Shown here in pieces: positions 7,627 through 17,400 of a stretch of DNA of 64,000 bases. The stretch spans positions 1 through 64,000 of the forward strand of contig OZ241860.1 of assembly GCA_965203195.1 (NCBI GenBank), read 5' to 3'. Both the position numbers and the translations under genes were made by a program. This stretch comes from Bin87 sp965203195 (GTDB taxonomy: Bacteria > Chloroflexota > Dehalococcoidia > Lucifugimonadales > UBA3495). The notes below the pieces were generated by a model. It worked only from the letters and a program-made list of their open reading frames with translations. It was not told the origin of the DNA and searched no databases. How positions within the stretch are numbered: position 1 is the stretch's first letter; every line of letters begins with the position of its first letter.

Positions 7627-9048
7627 ATGCCACCGCAATCCTCTCTCCGCAGCCTGCCCAGCGTTGAGCGCATTGTTGCCAGCGACGCGCTGGCCGACGC
7701 TGTCGCCACTTACGGGCGCGACCTGCTGGTCGAGCTGGCCCGCGATGCGCTGGCCGCCGCCCGCCAAAGCATCCGGGCGGGCGGCGATGCGCCGTCCGAA
7801 GCCGCAATCGCCGGCGATGCGCTCCGGCGGATTGAGACGCTGGTTACACCGTCGCCCCGCCCGGTGATCAACGCCAGCGGCGTCATCATCCATACCAACC
7901 TGGGGCGGGCGCCCTTGAGCCGGGCCGCGCTGGACGCCGCCGATGCCGCCGCCCGGGGCTATTCCGACCTGGAGATTGACCTGGACACCGGACGCCGGGG
8001 TTCCCGCCAGGCGCATCTGCAATCCCTGCTCCGGCAAATCACCGGCGCCGAGGCGGCATTGGTCGTGAACAACAACGCGTCGGCGCTGCTGCTGGGCCTC
8101 TCCGCTCTGGCCGCCGGCCGCGAGGTCGTGGTATCCCGCGGCGAGGCGGTGGAAATCGGCGGCGGCTTTCGCATCCCCGACGTGCTGCGGCAGAGCGGCT
8201 GCACCCTGGTGGATGTCGGGACGACCAACCGCACTTACATCCGCGATTATGCCGATGCCGTTACCGGCCACACGGCGGCTTTCCTCAAAGCCCACGCCAG
8301 CAATTTCCGGGTGGAGGGTTTTACCGCCGCCGTTGACGAAGGCGAACTGGCGCGTTTGGGCGAGCAAACGGGCGTTGCCGTGCTGCACGATGTCGGCAGC
8401 GGCGCCCTGCTGCCCACCGAAAAGTACGGACTGGCCCACGAGCCTACCCCTCAGGAGAGCATCGCCGCCGGCGTGGGGCTGGTGTTCTTTTCCGGGGACA
8501 AGCTGCTGGGCGGGCCGCAGGCCGGCATCGTAGTGGGCCGGCGGGAGCTGGTGGCGCGGCTGGAACGCCACCCCCTGGCGCGCGCCGTCCGCATTGACAA
8601 AATCAGCCTGGCCAGCCTGACCGCGACGCTGGTTCATTACCTGACGGGCACGGCGGAAACGGATATTCCGGTCTGGCGGATGATTGCCGCCCACCCGGAC
8701 GCCGTGCGCGCCCGCGCCGAAACCTGGCGCGGGGCCATCGCGGCCGCCACCGGAATCGAAACCGCCGTTACGCCGGCCCGTTCCGCCGTAGGCGGCGGCA
8801 GCCTGCCCGGCGAAACCCTGCCGTCCTGGGCATTGTCCGTACCGTCATCGTCCAACGGCCATGGCCGGCCGGAAGCGCTGCTGGCCGCCTTGCGGGCCCA
8901 GCCGGTTCCCGTCATCGCCCGCATTGAGGACGACGCGGCGCGTCTGGACCCGCGCACCGTCCTGCCGGAGCAGGATGACGCCCTGCTGACCGGGCTGGCG
9001 GCGGCGCTGGGCGTTCAGCCAGCCGGGCGCCCGGTCAAGTGTACATAA
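7627..9048 (+). CDS. selA: L-seryl-tRNA(Sec) selenium transferase
   Basis: A PLP enzyme that converts Ser-tRNA(Sec) to Sec-tRNA(Sec) using selenophosphate, so the cell probably makes selenoproteins. The 473-aa length is typical. Diagnostic blocks are INASGVIIHTNLGRAP (81-96), the DLEIDLDTGRRGSR region and FFSGDKLLGGPQAG (287-300), with PLP-binding K292. No selB, selD or tRNA(Sec) was found in the window. It heads a plus-strand run selA, alpha/beta hydrolase, EndoQ, rimI, with 36 and 29 bp between the first three. No strong Shine-Dalgarno precedes the ATG at 7627, but the N-terminus (SLRSLPSVERIV) matches the family. Confidence 0.95.
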   Translation: MPPQSSLRSLPSVERIVASDALADAVATYGRDLLVELARDALAAARQSIRAGGDAPSEAAIAGDALRRIETLVTPSPRPVINASGVIIHTNLGRAPLSRAALDAADAAARGYSDLEIDLDTGRRGSRQAHLQSLLRQITGAEAALVVNNNASALLLGLSALAAGREVVVSRGEAVEIGGGFRIPDVLRQSGCTLVDVGTTNRTYIRDYADAVTGHTAAFLKAHASNFRVEGFTAAVDEGELARLGEQTGVAVLHDVGSGALLPTEKYGLAHEPTPQESIAAGVGLVFFSGDKLLGGPQAGIVVGRRELVARLERHPLARAVRIDKISLASLTATLVHYLTGTAETDIPVWRMIAAHPDAVRARAETWRGAIAAATGIETAVTPARSAVGGGSLPGETLPSWALSVPSSSNGHGRPEALLAALRAQPVPVIARIEDDAARLDPRTVLPEQDDALLTGLAAALGVQPAGRPVKCT

Positions 9049-9084
9049 CCTGTGGGATGAAACCCGGCGAGGCGAGGTAAGGAT

Positions 9085-9840
9085 ATGCCGGACTATCTGT
9101 TGGTGCATGGCGCCGGCCAGGGCGCCTGGAGTTGGGGCAAGGTCTGGGGCCATATGACCGCTCCGGAGGAGCATCCGCCGCGTCTGTACCGTCCCCGCCA
9201 GGGGGTGCGGGTGCGGGCCGTGGATCTGCCCGGACACGGCAACGACCTGGCGCCCGATGTGGCCCTGGCCGATCTGTCCGACGCGGTGCAGGCCATCGCC
9301 AATGTGGTGGAGCGGGAAAACTTCGCCGACTACATCCTGGCCGGCCACGAACTGGGCGGCACGGTGGCGTTGCAGGCCGCCGGCGCCCTGCCCGTCAAGC
9401 CCCGGCGCGTGGCGCTGGTGGCGGGCATTGTGCCGTCGGGACGCAGGGCGCCGGCGTCGGCCTATCCTCTGCCGGCCCGCGCCGCCATCCGCGCCTGCCG
9501 CGCCCTGGGCGCGCTGGTGGGGCGCGACATAGCCGTTCCGGCCGGCATCATCAACAGATACTGGTGTCGCGGCCTGGATCCGATGCAGCAGGCGGCTACC
9601 GTAGGCCATTTCGGGCCACTGCCCCTCCGAATGCTCACCCGGCCCGTTGCCCTCAATACCGAACAGCTGCCCTGCCCGGTCACCTACATTGTGCTGGGGG
9701 GCGACCGGCTCATCTCCCCATCCCGCCAGCGGGCTATGGCGGCCCGCATCCCTGGCGCCACCGTAATTGAGCTGGACGCCGTTCACCAGGCGGGCATCCA
9801 GAAGCCGCAGGAACTGGCCGCAGCCCTGCTGGCCGTCTGA
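9085..9840 (+). CDS. Alpha/beta-hydrolase fold protein with Glu at the nucleophile position
   Basis: A 251-aa compact alpha/beta hydrolase. VHGAGQGAWSW (7-17) is the oxyanion-hole region and VDLPGHG (46-52) precedes the nucleophile elbow. The elbow reads AGHELGGTVAL, so the expected catalytic Ser, Asp or Cys is Glu89. The acid (GGDRLIS) and a late His (H234) are present. The closest general relatives are salicylate-esterase/HNL-like small hydrolases. With Glu at the elbow the protein may be inactive as an esterase or have changed chemistry (inference). A weak GAGG-like ribosome site precedes the ATG. Confidence 0.85.
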   Translation: MPDYLLVHGAGQGAWSWGKVWGHMTAPEEHPPRLYRPRQGVRVRAVDLPGHGNDLAPDVALADLSDAVQAIANVVERENFADYILAGHELGGTVALQAAGALPVKPRRVALVAGIVPSGRRAPASAYPLPARAAIRACRALGALVGRDIAVPAGIINRYWCRGLDPMQQAATVGHFGPLPLRMLTRPVALNTEQLPCPVTYIVLGGDRLISPSRQRAMAARIPGATVIELDAVHQAGIQKPQELAAALLAV

Positions 9841-9869
9841 CGGGCGCATCGCTATACGGGCGCGTCGCT

Positions 9870-11117
9870 ATGGCGAATACCTTTATCGCCGACTTGCATC
9901 TCCATTCCCGCTACGCCTACGCCTGTAGCAAGGCGTTGACGCTGGACAACCTGGCTTTGTGGGGGCGGCGCAAGGGCATTGACCTGCTGGCGACGGGCGA
10001 TTTTACGCATCCCCAATGGGCCGCCGAGCTGGAGGACAACCTGACGGCCGGCGATGACGGGCTGTATCACTATGGGGATATGCGCTTTGTGCCGGGAACC
10101 GAAATCAGCTGCGTCTATAAGCAGGACGGGCGCGGGCGGCGGATTCACATTCTGGTTTTGATGCCTACGCTGGCGGCGGCGGCGCGGCTTACCGGCCGTC
10201 TGGCCCGCCACGGCAACTTGCGGAATGACGGGCGGCCTACCGTTACTATTTCCGCCCGCGATTTGCTGGCCCTGGCCGTGGACTGCCACCCGGAGGCCAT
10301 CGTCATTCCGGCCCACGCCTGGACGCCCTGGTTCGGCGTGTATGGTTCCCGCAGCGGCTTTGACCGGCTGGACGAATGCTTTGGCGACCTGACGCCCCAG
10401 ATTGCCGCCGTGGAAACCGGCCTTTCCTCCGACCCCGCCATGAACCGCGCCGTCCCGGAACTGGACGGCCGCGCCATCGTATCCTTTTCCGATGCCCATT
10501 CCCCCGGTCGTCTGGGCCGGGAGGTTACGGCATTCGCCGGCCCGCTGTCCTGGGACGGCCTGCGCTCCGCGCTGCGCCACAATGCGGTGGCTTATACGGT
10601 GGAGTTCTACCCCGAGGAGGGCAAGTATCATTACAGCGGTCATCGCAAATGCGGCGTCAGCTACGACACGGCCGCCCTGGCCGGCAACGGAACCCAATGC
10701 CCGGTCTGCGGGCGGGGCCTGACGCTGGGGGTGTTGCACCGGGTATCCGCCCTTTCCCGCCGTCCTTTTGAGGAAACGCCGGGGCCGGACGATGACGGCT
10801 TCATCCGCGACGCCAACCGGCCGGGGGCGCCTTTTGCCCGGCTGATTCCGCTGCCGGAAATCATCGCCGCCGTGCGCGGCGTGGGCGTCAACACCCGCAC
10901 CGTGACGCGCCAGTATCACGCTATCACCGACCGGATGGGCAGTGAACTGTCCGTCCTGCTGTACGCATCGGCCGCCGACCTGACGCCGGTGGCGGGCGAG
11001 GCCGTAGCCCAGGCCATTCTGCGGGCCCGCGCCGGCCGGGTGCAGATTGAACCGGGCTACGACGGGCAGTACGGCGCCATCCGGCTGGCGCCGGAGCAGG
11101 TCGGCCTCTGGCGCTAG
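9870..11117 (+). CDS. Endonuclease Q-like PHP-domain nuclease
   Basis: A 415-aa PHP-family phosphoesterase resembling EndoQ, which nicks DNA 5' of deaminated bases (uracil, hypoxanthine) and abasic sites. It has the PHP motif DLHLHSRY (8-15), metal ligands TGDFTHP (42-48), GTEIS (76-80), PAHAWTP (147-153) and SFSDAHS (205-211). It also has the EndoQ-specific EEGKYHYSGHRKCG followed by CPVCGR (C261, C277, C280), a zinc-binding module. The family is commonest in archaea and patchy in bacteria. Placement after selA and the hydrolase suggests co-transcription, not shared function. The ATG at 9870 follows the hydrolase stop by 29 bp. Confidence 0.85.
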   Translation: MANTFIADLHLHSRYAYACSKALTLDNLALWGRRKGIDLLATGDFTHPQWAAELEDNLTAGDDGLYHYGDMRFVPGTEISCVYKQDGRGRRIHILVLMPTLAAAARLTGRLARHGNLRNDGRPTVTISARDLLALAVDCHPEAIVIPAHAWTPWFGVYGSRSGFDRLDECFGDLTPQIAAVETGLSSDPAMNRAVPELDGRAIVSFSDAHSPGRLGREVTAFAGPLSWDGLRSALRHNAVAYTVEFYPEEGKYHYSGHRKCGVSYDTAALAGNGTQCPVCGRGLTLGVLHRVSALSRRPFEETPGPDDDGFIRDANRPGAPFARLIPLPEIIAAVRGVGVNTRTVTRQYHAITDRMGSELSVLLYASAADLTPVAGEAVAQAILRARAGRVQIEPGYDGQYGAIRLAPEQVGLWR

Positions 11118-11191
11118 AACAGGTCCCGTTCCCGGCGGGCAGGGCCGGGGAAACAACCGGGACCGCCGGGACAGGCGGGCGCCGATTAGTA

Positions 11192-11902
11192 ATGCCGATT
11201 ATTAATATGGAAGTAGCGCTGCGCCGGATGCGGGCCGAGGATATTCCGCAGGTCATTGAAATTGAGCGGGAGGCTTTCTCCCCCGGCTGGGTAGGAACCC
11301 AGTTTCGCCGGGAGCTGAACAGCCGTTACTGCCGCTTTCTGGTGGCCTACTTTACCGACGATACCCCGGCGACCGGCGATGCCCCGGCGGACGATGCCCC
11401 GGCGTCGGACGCCGCTCTGCCCCCGGCCGGCGGCGATGACGCCGGCGCGCCGGCCGACGCCTCAATGTGGGGTCGGATGGTGCGCGGCGTCAAATCGGCG
11501 CTGGGCATAGCCGGCGAAACCCGGCCTGATGTCCTGGCCGGCTATGTGGGCATCTGGTTGCAGGGCGACCAGGCGCATATCACCGAGATTGCCGTCCGCG
11601 ACGCCCTGCGCGGGCGGGGCATCGGGGAGCTGCTGCTCATCGGCACCGTCCGCGTGGCTTTTGAGCAGGGCATGGACGAAGTTACCCTTGAAGCAAGGGT
11701 ATCCAACTTCATTGCCCAGCGTCTTTACGACAAATACGGCTTCAACGAGGTCGGCATCCGCAAAAATTACTACGCCGACAACAGGGAGGACGCCGTGATA
11801 ATGACTACCGACCCCATCTACGCCGGCGCCTACCGGGAGAAGTTTGCCCGGCTGCAAGAGCGGTTCCTGGAACGCTACGGAGCCATTCGGATTGAATTGT
11901 AG
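11192..11902 (+). CDS. rimI: GNAT N-acetyltransferase, RimI-like
   Basis: Probable ribosomal-protein-alanine N-acetyltransferase. The 236-aa protein is longer than classic RimI (about 150 aa). Residues about 53-108 are an Ala/Asp/Pro-rich insertion between the first strands and the core. The acetyl-CoA loop is ITEIAVRDALRGRGIGELLL (the R/Q-x-x-G-x-G/A signature is intact), followed by EARVSNFIAQRLYDKYGF, a close RimI match. The last about 35 residues add a C-terminal helix. It is the final gene of the selA run. A 266-bp non-coding gap with the coaE promoter follows. Confidence 0.85.
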   Translation: MPIINMEVALRRMRAEDIPQVIEIEREAFSPGWVGTQFRRELNSRYCRFLVAYFTDDTPATGDAPADDAPASDAALPPAGGDDAGAPADASMWGRMVRGVKSALGIAGETRPDVLAGYVGIWLQGDQAHITEIAVRDALRGRGIGELLLIGTVRVAFEQGMDEVTLEARVSNFIAQRLYDKYGFNEVGIRKNYYADNREDAVIMTTDPIYAGAYREKFARLQERFLERYGAIRIEL

Positions 11903-12111
11903 GCAGTTCCGCTCCCGGCCTGGGTTCGCCCGGCCATTGTCCGGCCACGGCGCCGCTTCGTATCGGCGGGGCATTTTCGGCAGGGCATTCCGGTTGGGCG
12001 GCGCTGCCCGGATTGGTCATCCCGGCGCGCGCCGGATTCCGGGAGGGGGCGGCGGGCGGCGGCAAGCGGGCGCATACCGAAAGGCGGCGCGCGCGGCGCC
12101 GATATTATCGG

Positions 12112-12140
12112 TTGACCGAAGCCGGGCGCCTTGCTAGAAT
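12112..12140 (+). promoter_or_regulatory. Sigma70-type promoter of the coaE operon
   Basis: TTGACC (12112-12117), a 17-bp spacer and TAGAAT (12135-12140), about 28 bp before the coaE ATG. The rest of the 11903-12111 gap shows nothing I can name. Confidence 0.75.
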
Positions 12141-12168
12141 GACCCCCACTTTTAGCGTTTGGGCGGTT

Positions 12169-12786
12169 ATGCTTACCATTGGACTGACCGGCGGCATCGG
12201 CAGCGGCAAGACCATCGTCGCCGACCTGCTGCGACAGCAGGGGGCGGCGATCATTGACGCCGACCGCCTGGGCCATGCGGCCTATACCCCCCACACCGAA
12301 GCCTGGAACGCCGTAGTGGCCGCCTTCGGGGATGGCATCCTCACCCCCGAAGGCGAGATTGACCGGCGCAAACTGGGAGCTGTCGTCTTTGCCGACCCGG
12401 CGCAGCTGGAACGCCTCAACGCCATTATGCACCCCCTGATGGCGCAGATGGTGGAACGGCGCAAGGCGGAACTGCGGGGTGCCGGCGTGGCCGTGGCCGT
12501 GCTGGAAGCGGCCGTGCTTTTTGAAGCCGGCTGGGACGCTCTGGTGGACGAAGTATGGACGACCTATACGCCGGCCGGCATCGTCGTGGACCGCCTGCGG
12601 GAGCGCAACGGCCTTGACGAAACGGAAGCCAGAAAACGCATCGACTCGCAGATGCCCGCCGAGGAACGCATCCGCCGTTCCCACGCCGTAGTGGAGAATT
12701 CCTCCGACCTGGCGGCGCTGGAGCGCGCCGTGGCCGCCCTCTGGCAGGCTCGCGTCAAAGGAAAGGTAAATCAGAGCAATGGTTGA
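12169..12786 (+). CDS. coaE: Dephospho-CoA kinase
   Basis: Last step of coenzyme A synthesis: ATP-dependent 3'-phosphorylation of dephospho-CoA. The 205-aa length is standard. The P-loop TGGIGSGKT is at residues 7-15, IDADRLGHA follows, and the lid region RERNGLDETEARKRIDSQ is typical. The ATG at 12169 sits 28 bp behind a strong promoter. The stop overlaps the start of the next gene by 8 bp (ATGGTTGA), so coupling is likely. An in-frame upstream ATG at 12013 would run through the promoter and was rejected. Confidence 0.95.
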   Translation: MLTIGLTGGIGSGKTIVADLLRQQGAAIIDADRLGHAAYTPHTEAWNAVVAAFGDGILTPEGEIDRRKLGAVVFADPAQLERLNAIMHPLMAQMVERRKAELRGAGVAVAVLEAAVLFEAGWDALVDEVWTTYTPAGIVVDRLRERNGLDETEARKRIDSQMPAEERIRRSHAVVENSSDLAALERAVAALWQARVKGKVNQSNG

Positions 12787-13693
12787 AGCACAAATCGCCG
12801 AAATGCTGGACGACGAACCCAGCTACAAAGAGTTCGCCATCGAGGAATTCCTCGTCCGCAGCGAACCTTACTACCGCGCCGTGGGCGATGAGCTGGAGCT
12901 GTTCGAAGCCGCCTACCAGCAGCACATCCCCGTTCTGCTGAAGGGGCCCACCGGCTGCGGGAAAACCCGGTTCGTAGAATATATGGCCTGGAAGCTGGGC
13001 CGGCCCATCACCGCTATCCGCACCCAGCAGGCGCAGGATATGCGGGAAGGCGAGGTGCGCGTCCCGCTGGTCACCATTGCCTGCCACGAAGACCTCACCG
13101 CCAGCGACCTGGTGGGGCGCTACCTGCTGGACGCCAACGGCACCCGCTGGATTGACGGGCCGATGACCCGCGCCGTCAAGGCCGGCGCCATCCTCTACCT
13201 GGACGAAGTGGTGGAAGCCCGCAAGGACACCACCGTGCTGATTCACCCCCTGACCGACCACCGCCGCATCCTGCCCGTGGAGAAAACCGGCAACATCATC
13301 GAGGCCGACGACCGCTTTCTCCTCTGCATTTCCTACAACCCCCACTACCAGAGCGCGTTGAAAGACCTGAAGCACAGCACGCGGCAGCGGTTCATCTCCA
13401 TTGAGTTTGACTATCCGCCGGTAGATGTCGAGTCCGAAATCGTGGCCAAGGAAAGCGGCTGCAACGAAGAGCAGGCCCACGCCCTGGCCCGTCTGGGCGA
13501 CAAAATCCGCAACCTGCGGGAACACGGCCTGGCCGAAGGCGCCAGCACCCGCCTGCTCATCTATGCCGGCCGTCTGATGACCCAGGGCATTTCCGCCCGC
13601 CGCGCCTGCCAGGTGGCCATTGTGTGGACGCTCACCGACGAACAGGAACTGCAACGCAGCATTGAGGAAGTGGTGCACTCCATCTTTGAGTAG
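12779..13693 (+). CDS. MoxR-type AAA+ ATPase, CbbQ/NorQ/NirQ family
   Basis: A 304-aa AAA+ ATPase. Walker A is GPTGCGKT (56-63), Walker B AILYLDEV (137-144), sensor-1 region LLCISYNPHYQ, and arginine-finger-like STRQRF. The CbbQ/NorQ class works with a von Willebrand factor A partner (CbbO/NorD) as a chaperone-like activator, for example removing inhibitors from Rubisco or inserting metal into NO reductase. Such a partner is encoded 745 bp downstream. The target enzyme is not visible here. The start at 12779 overlaps the coaE stop and is preceded by AAGGAAAGG. Confidence 0.92.
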   Translation: MVEAQIAEMLDDEPSYKEFAIEEFLVRSEPYYRAVGDELELFEAAYQQHIPVLLKGPTGCGKTRFVEYMAWKLGRPITAIRTQQAQDMREGEVRVPLVTIACHEDLTASDLVGRYLLDANGTRWIDGPMTRAVKAGAILYLDEVVEARKDTTVLIHPLTDHRRILPVEKTGNIIEADDRFLLCISYNPHYQSALKDLKHSTRQRFISIEFDYPPVDVESEIVAKESGCNEEQAHALARLGDKIRNLREHGLAEGASTRLLIYAGRLMTQGISARRACQVAIVWTLTDEQELQRSIEEVVHSIFE

Positions 13694-13847
13694 GCGCGCA
13701 TCCGTCATTCATTCACTGCCACCCCCAATCATGCCACCCCTCGGCGCCGTCGGGAATCCGCGGGCGGGGCATCGTTCCCGCTCGCCGCAACGGGAGGCCG
13801 CGACTTGCCGCCGGGGGCAAAGCCACGGGTTTGCTGCGGGTTTTGAA

Positions 13848-14441
13848 ATGGGCGCTATCACCCTGGATCTGATCAGCGACGCGCTGGCGCGCCGCCGTCC
13901 CGTGACCGCTGCCCCCGCCGGCCTGATGCCGGCGGCGGTAATGGTTCTGCTTTACCACAAGGACGATGAGCTTTGTGTGCTGCTCAATAAACGCTCAATG
14001 GCAGTTGAGCATCACAAGGGCGAGATGTCTTTCCCCGGCGGCGCCCGCGATCCGGACGACGCCGATTTTGAGGCCACCGCCCGGCGGGAAACGGAGGAGG
14101 AGATGGGCATTGCCGAGGACGACATAACCGTTCTGGGGCAGCTGGACGATAATGTCACCCGTTCCAACTTTCTGGTGAAAGTTTTTGTCGGCACCATCCC
14201 GTACCCCTACGAATTCCGCCCCAGTTCCATTGAGATTGCCGAGGTTGTGGAAATACCCTTGAGCGCGCTGCGCGCCCCGGCAACCTGGCGCTGGGATTCC
14301 CGCATTGAGGACGGAGCGCGCATTGCCGTGCGTTCCTACGGCTACGGGGCGCATCTGGTGTACGGCGCCACTGCGAAAATCCTTGACCAGTTCCTTGATG
14401 TTATTGAGGACGGACTTGTAGAAGGAGGACATCAGCCTTGA
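13848..14441 (+). CDS. NUDIX hydrolase, CoA-pyrophosphatase-like
   Basis: A 197-aa NUDIX protein with the box GGARDPDDADFEATARRE then EEMGI (64-87). The UPF0035/NudL-like flank SFPGGARDP before the box and the length suggest hydrolysis of CoA or its derivatives (inference). It lies between the MoxR and VWA genes, downstream of coaE, so CoA turnover and the CbbQ/O-like pair share an operon. The ATG at 13848 was chosen because the preceding frame (from 13620) overlaps moxR out of frame and lacks conservation. Its TGA overlaps the TTG start of the next gene. Confidence 0.88.
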   Translation: MGAITLDLISDALARRRPVTAAPAGLMPAAVMVLLYHKDDELCVLLNKRSMAVEHHKGEMSFPGGARDPDDADFEATARRETEEEMGIAEDDITVLGQLDDNVTRSNFLVKVFVGTIPYPYEFRPSSIEIAEVVEIPLSALRAPATWRWDSRIEDGARIAVRSYGYGAHLVYGATAKILDQFLDVIEDGLVEGGHQP

Positions 14442-17400
14442 CTAGTACCGCATCCGCCGATTTTCTGACCGAACTGGGCAAGCTGCCGCCGGCCGTGGGG
14501 GAAGCCTACGCAGCCGTGGCCGATGCGATGGGGGAGTCCTTCAGCGCCGAGGAAGCCGCGCTGTGGGCCCGGGAAGGCATCTCCATCGGCTCCCAAACCG
14601 TCCGCTCCTGGGAGTCGGCGGTGGAATACTACCGCGTCAGCCCCGAAGTGGCGCGCGCGCTGGCTTTCGCGTCGTTTATGCAGTGGGCCCGTTGTGGCGC
14701 CTACCTGTCGCAGGATTCGCCTACGCTGGCCGTATCCTTTTTCAAGGCCAGCCCGTCCATCGTCACCAACCTGCGCCCGCAGTACATTCCCCGCTGGGCC
14801 GGCCTGGGCCGCTCCCTCTACAAAGGCACCTGGAAATCCAGCACCCTGGCGGCGCGGTTCTTTGAAGTCAGCCCCGACCTGGTGCGGAACCTCCCCTTCT
14901 GGGATGTGGAGGTTTTCGCCTCTCTGATTGAAGCCTTGTCCTACAAATCCTACGACGTGGCCGCCGAATGCCTGGCGCTGGGCCGGGATGTGCTGCCGGC
15001 TATGGGCCGGGAACGGGAAGCGTTCCTGTCAATGTCCCGCGCGCTCACCGACAGCAGCTGGCGGGAAGTCAAGGCGTGCCTGGAAATGGCGCCCCGCGCC
15101 CTACAGCACGTGGAGGAAGGGCAGACCGGGCGTTTCCTCCGCCTGGGCGAAAAGCTGGCGAAAATGGGCCTGCGGGATACCTCCCGGTTCCTGTATGACG
15201 GCGCGCAGGCCCTCGCGCACGTTTCCGCCGGGTCGCAAGGGCATATCCTGGACCTGTGCGACGGCCTGCTGGCGACGACGCCCGATGCGGTGCCGCCCTT
15301 CCTCAAAAGCCTGGATCCGGTGCTGAACCGCATCACGCTGCCCCAGCTGGACCAGTGGTATCAGCAGGGCGTGACGCTGCTCAACGAAAACCCGGAGAGC
15401 GGCATCGCCTTTTTCAAGATCGAATCCAACACCTCCGAAGCGATGCTGGAAACCCTGTCCTCCAGCCTGGATCTGGAACGGGTCAAGGGGATTATGCGCC
15501 TCTACACCCGCGCCCTCTCCGGCGAGAACATTGAGGTTTTGAGCACCGAGGAGCTGGTGCGCCGGCAAATCGGCTGGGTGGACCAGGACACGGCGTCCAC
15601 GGACGGAACGAAAGTCTATCTGCCGCCGATGATTGACCACTACAACGACAAGACGCAGAACTTCGCCTGGTTCAAGGTAGTGGCCACGCACCAGGTTTCG
15701 CACCTGGAGTTCGGCAGTTTCCGGTTTGAATTCGGGCGGCCGGCCAATGTGTTCACCGACCGACGCCTTGAGCTGGAAGCGGCGATGCAAGCCCGGATGG
15801 AAGCCATTCGCACGGCCACGGCGGAGCATTTCGGCCTCCGCAACGCCGATGACATCAGCGTGGCCCCGACGGCGCCGGAACCGGACGCCGGCCCCGGCGG
15901 CGCGATGCGCGTCTATACCGACATCGGCCGTTTCCTGTCCCTGTTTGAAGACCGCAAGATGGTCTTTGACCTGTTCAGCGTGCTGGAAGACTGCCGCCTG
16001 GACTATCGCATCAAAACCGAATATCCCGGCATCCGCCGTCCGGCGCTGGATGTGCAGGGCGACGCCCTGGCGCAGCGGCCCCGGGTGGAGGAACTGCCCT
16101 TGCAGGAAGCCCTTATTGAGCTGCTGGTTCACATGAGCCTGGACCGCTTTGAGGGCCTGCCCGTGCCGCAGGAATACCGCGAAGAAGCCTATATGCTGGC
16201 GCGCATTATGCACCGGCTCCGCACCATCCGCGCCAGCATTGAGGACACGGGCGAAGCCGCCCTGCGCGCCTACGAAATCATCTCCCGCCTACAGAACCAG
16301 CAGCAGCCGGAGGAGGAGTTTCAGCCCGAAGACCTGGACGACCCCGGCGAGTTTTCCGAAGAGGAATACCAGGCGCTGCTGGACAAGCTACAGGCCAATA
16401 TGGACGAACAGCAGGGCGAGCAAGGCGACGGCGACCCCTACGAATCGCCCGAGCCTGTGGAATACCGGGGCGATTTCAAGCCCGAAATGGTGCAGCTGCT
16501 CACCAAACTGCAAATGGACCAGAGCCAGCTTGGCGACGCCGAGCCGATGACCCAGGAGGAACTGGAACAGCTGTTGCAGGACAGCGCCGAGCTGGAGCTG
16601 GACGCCCAGGAAGGCGATGTTGACCAGAGCATGGCTATGTTCGCCCAGAACATAATGAAAGAAGCCGGCGTGCCCCCGCCTTCCAATGACCCCGGCCGCG
16701 GCTACGGCCCCATTCTCCACGATGACGACGCCGGCGGCGAACTGGAAGCCCTGGAGCCCAAGACCTTCGTCTATGACGAATGGGACTTCCGCGCCAACGA
16801 CTACAAGCCGCGCTGGTGCATCGTCAAAGAGAAGCTGCTGGACGAGGGCGACCCCAATTTCTACAACGACGCCCTCCGCAACTACGCTTCCCTGCTGGCG
16901 CACATCAAGCGGCAGTTTGAGCTGATTATGCCGGAAACCTGGCGCAAGACCTACCGGCTGATTGACGGCGAGGACATTGACCTCAACGCCGCCCTGGAAG
17001 CGTGGGCCGACCTGCGGATGAATGTGCCGCCGGACGAAAAAATCTACTGGCGTCGCAACCGGGTGGAGCGGGATGTGGCCGTGGTGTTCCTGCTGGATAT
17101 GTCGGCGTCCACCGCCGAGGCCATCGACGAGGGCCGCCACTCGGTGGACGACCGGGACGCGCCCGATGACCCCGTGGAGTATATGGTCTGGCTGCGCCGC
17201 CGCCGCGAGGGGCTGGTGCGCCGCCACTACAAGCGCATCATCGACCTGGAACGCGAAGGCTGCGCCCTGCTCATCAACGCCCTGGAGTCCATCGGCGACA
17301 CCTACGGCATCTACGGCTTCTCCGGCTACGGGCGGGAGAACGTGGAGTTCTATGTCATCAAGGACATTGAGGAACCCTTCAACGACAAAATCAAGCGGCG

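Noticed and set aside
7627..9048. tRNA(Sec), selB, selD or a selenoprotein gene near selA
   Set aside because: No long-variable-arm tRNA with anticodon TCA was found. The HypE-like gene at 41260 is not SelD by its motifs, and no gene shows an in-frame TGA in a conserved context.
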